Part shown: one piece after another, positions 63,237-64,000 of the stretch
Layout of the letters: every line of letters starts with the position of its first letter
Position numbering within the stretch: the first letter of the stretch is position 1
Assembly (NCBI GenBank): GCA_036250225.1
Contig: JAPZLL010000015.1
Location: forward strand, 620,001 to 684,000
Direction: 5' to 3'
From: Cercophora sp. LCS_1
Lineage: Eukaryota; Ascomycota; Sordariomycetes; Sordariales; Lasiosphaeriaceae
Length of the DNA stretch: 64,000 nucleotides
The notes under the pieces: model-generated
Seen by the model: the letters and a program-made list of their open reading frames with translations, nothing else
The model's database searches: none
What the model was told of the DNA's origin: nothing
Position numbers and translations under genes: made by a program

Positions 63237-64000
63237 GACTGGTGGTGAGAACCCGCCGCCAGCCGCCCACTGCCTGTCCACTCAGCTCGGCGTCCACACT
63301 GGCGGGACACATCTGATCCGTCGAGCCATCCATCCATCCATCCAGCCATCAGTCCATACAGGCGCCCGACGAAACCAGCCATCCACATCCGTCGTCAAGC
63401 CGGTGACGACGCTCGAAGGAGCAGGGACATGCCATGTCTGATCTGGCTGACGGGCCTGCTGACACGCTGCCTGCCCCCTGCCGATGACCCTCCCCCATGT
63501 TCCATCCCTCCATCTCTTCTGACCAACCTTGTTCTGTATTTCTGTTGCCCGGCCTTTCAGGGATAATCTGGCGTTATTAAAGTTCAGCATGAGGGCGGCG
63601 TGGGACTAGCAGCAAAGGCCGGCCACCTGGGACGGCCCGCGGAATGTGTTTGATACCCACGGGGACGGGACGGCCGCATCCCGTCTTCTTTTCTTTTCTT
63701 TTTCTCTTTTTTTTTTAGTTTTCCATCTCGATCAGGGCGAGATGGTGTGTGGCGGGAAAGCAGGGCAGGGTAGAGGCTGGGGAAGGTGCAGAGGGGGAAC
63801 GATGCGCTGTACCGCACACAAATCAATCCAACGCTTCCCTTTTGTTGTCTGGTGACTGGCTCCGTCTTGGAACGACCCCACGCAAGCCAATCATGATGCA
63901 CCATGCAGACTCAACACGAGGCAGCGTGCCCAGCAAGAGTCTGCGCGCCCATTTAGGCGCAGCCACGTGCGCCCGACTCCTGCTGATGTTGCTTTGCGGT
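63237..64000. other. 3' flank and intergenic sequence to window end
   Basis: Contains a CCAT tetranucleotide patch at about 63329-63348 and a T-rich tract at 63688-63716. No gene recognised. Confidence 0.5.

Noticed and set aside
1..64000. CRISPR arrays, rRNA genes, bacterial-type operons or phage modules
   Set aside because: None seen; introns, gene families and spacing are those of a filamentous fungus.

Overview
The window looks like nuclear chromosomal DNA of a filamentous ascomycete (Pezizomycotina, most likely Sordariomycetes). The genes are single transcription units on both strands, with short introns (about 45-90 nt, one near 225 nt), GT...CTAAC/CTAAT...AG splice signals and gene families typical of moulds: UstYa-type oxidases, 2EXR proteins, LysM proteins, PIR cell-wall proteins and fungal transcription factors. 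There are no operons, Shine-Dalgarno sites, rRNA genes or CRISPR arrays. Exon models below were built by hand from frame, splice signals and phase. Where a model is given, the exon lengths sum to a multiple of three unless stated otherwise.

Left part (1-15 kb): the tail of a DUF3237 gene; a five-exon gene for a STAND/NACHT-like protein without a P-loop; a large AAA+ ATPase; a decayed serine beta-lactamase-like gene; a 704-residue multi-span membrane protein; a head-to-head pair of a UstYa-like (DUF3328) oxidase and a SAM methyltransferase; and a small conserved two-exon gene.

Middle (15-35 kb): this is the accessory-looking part. It has a LysM gene with a lysine microsatellite tail and unresolved frames, a nuclear coiled-coil protein, an inverted pair of related single-pass membrane proteins (one copy broken), two tandem 2EXR genes, a tachykinin-type transcription factor, a membrane-anchored beta-propeller protein, a broken Helo-like/ankyrin gene and a class I terpene cyclase.

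Right part (35-64 kb): more housekeeping in character. It has a GT4 glycosyltransferase, a small four-exon gene, a PIR-like GPI-anchored wall protein, a U1-type zinc-finger (WBP4-like) splicing protein, a MARVEL protein with a proline/glutamine tail and an unrecognised four-exon gene. A tRNA-like element, a cysteine-rich membrane protein, an HNH nuclease and two mutually related, both disrupted CxxC zinc proteins follow. The window ends with a LAMTOR1/Ego1-like Ragulator subunit.

No single large biosynthetic cluster is evident. The most interesting leads are: the terpene cyclase whose DDxxD motif is created only by splicing out a 54-nt, stop-free intron; the UstYa/methyltransferase pair; the paralog pairs in which one or both copies are broken; the tRNA-like element with an internally duplicated unit; and several short repeat families, including four copies of a 19-nt motif after the HNH gene and a 19-bp minisatellite inside a broken gene.
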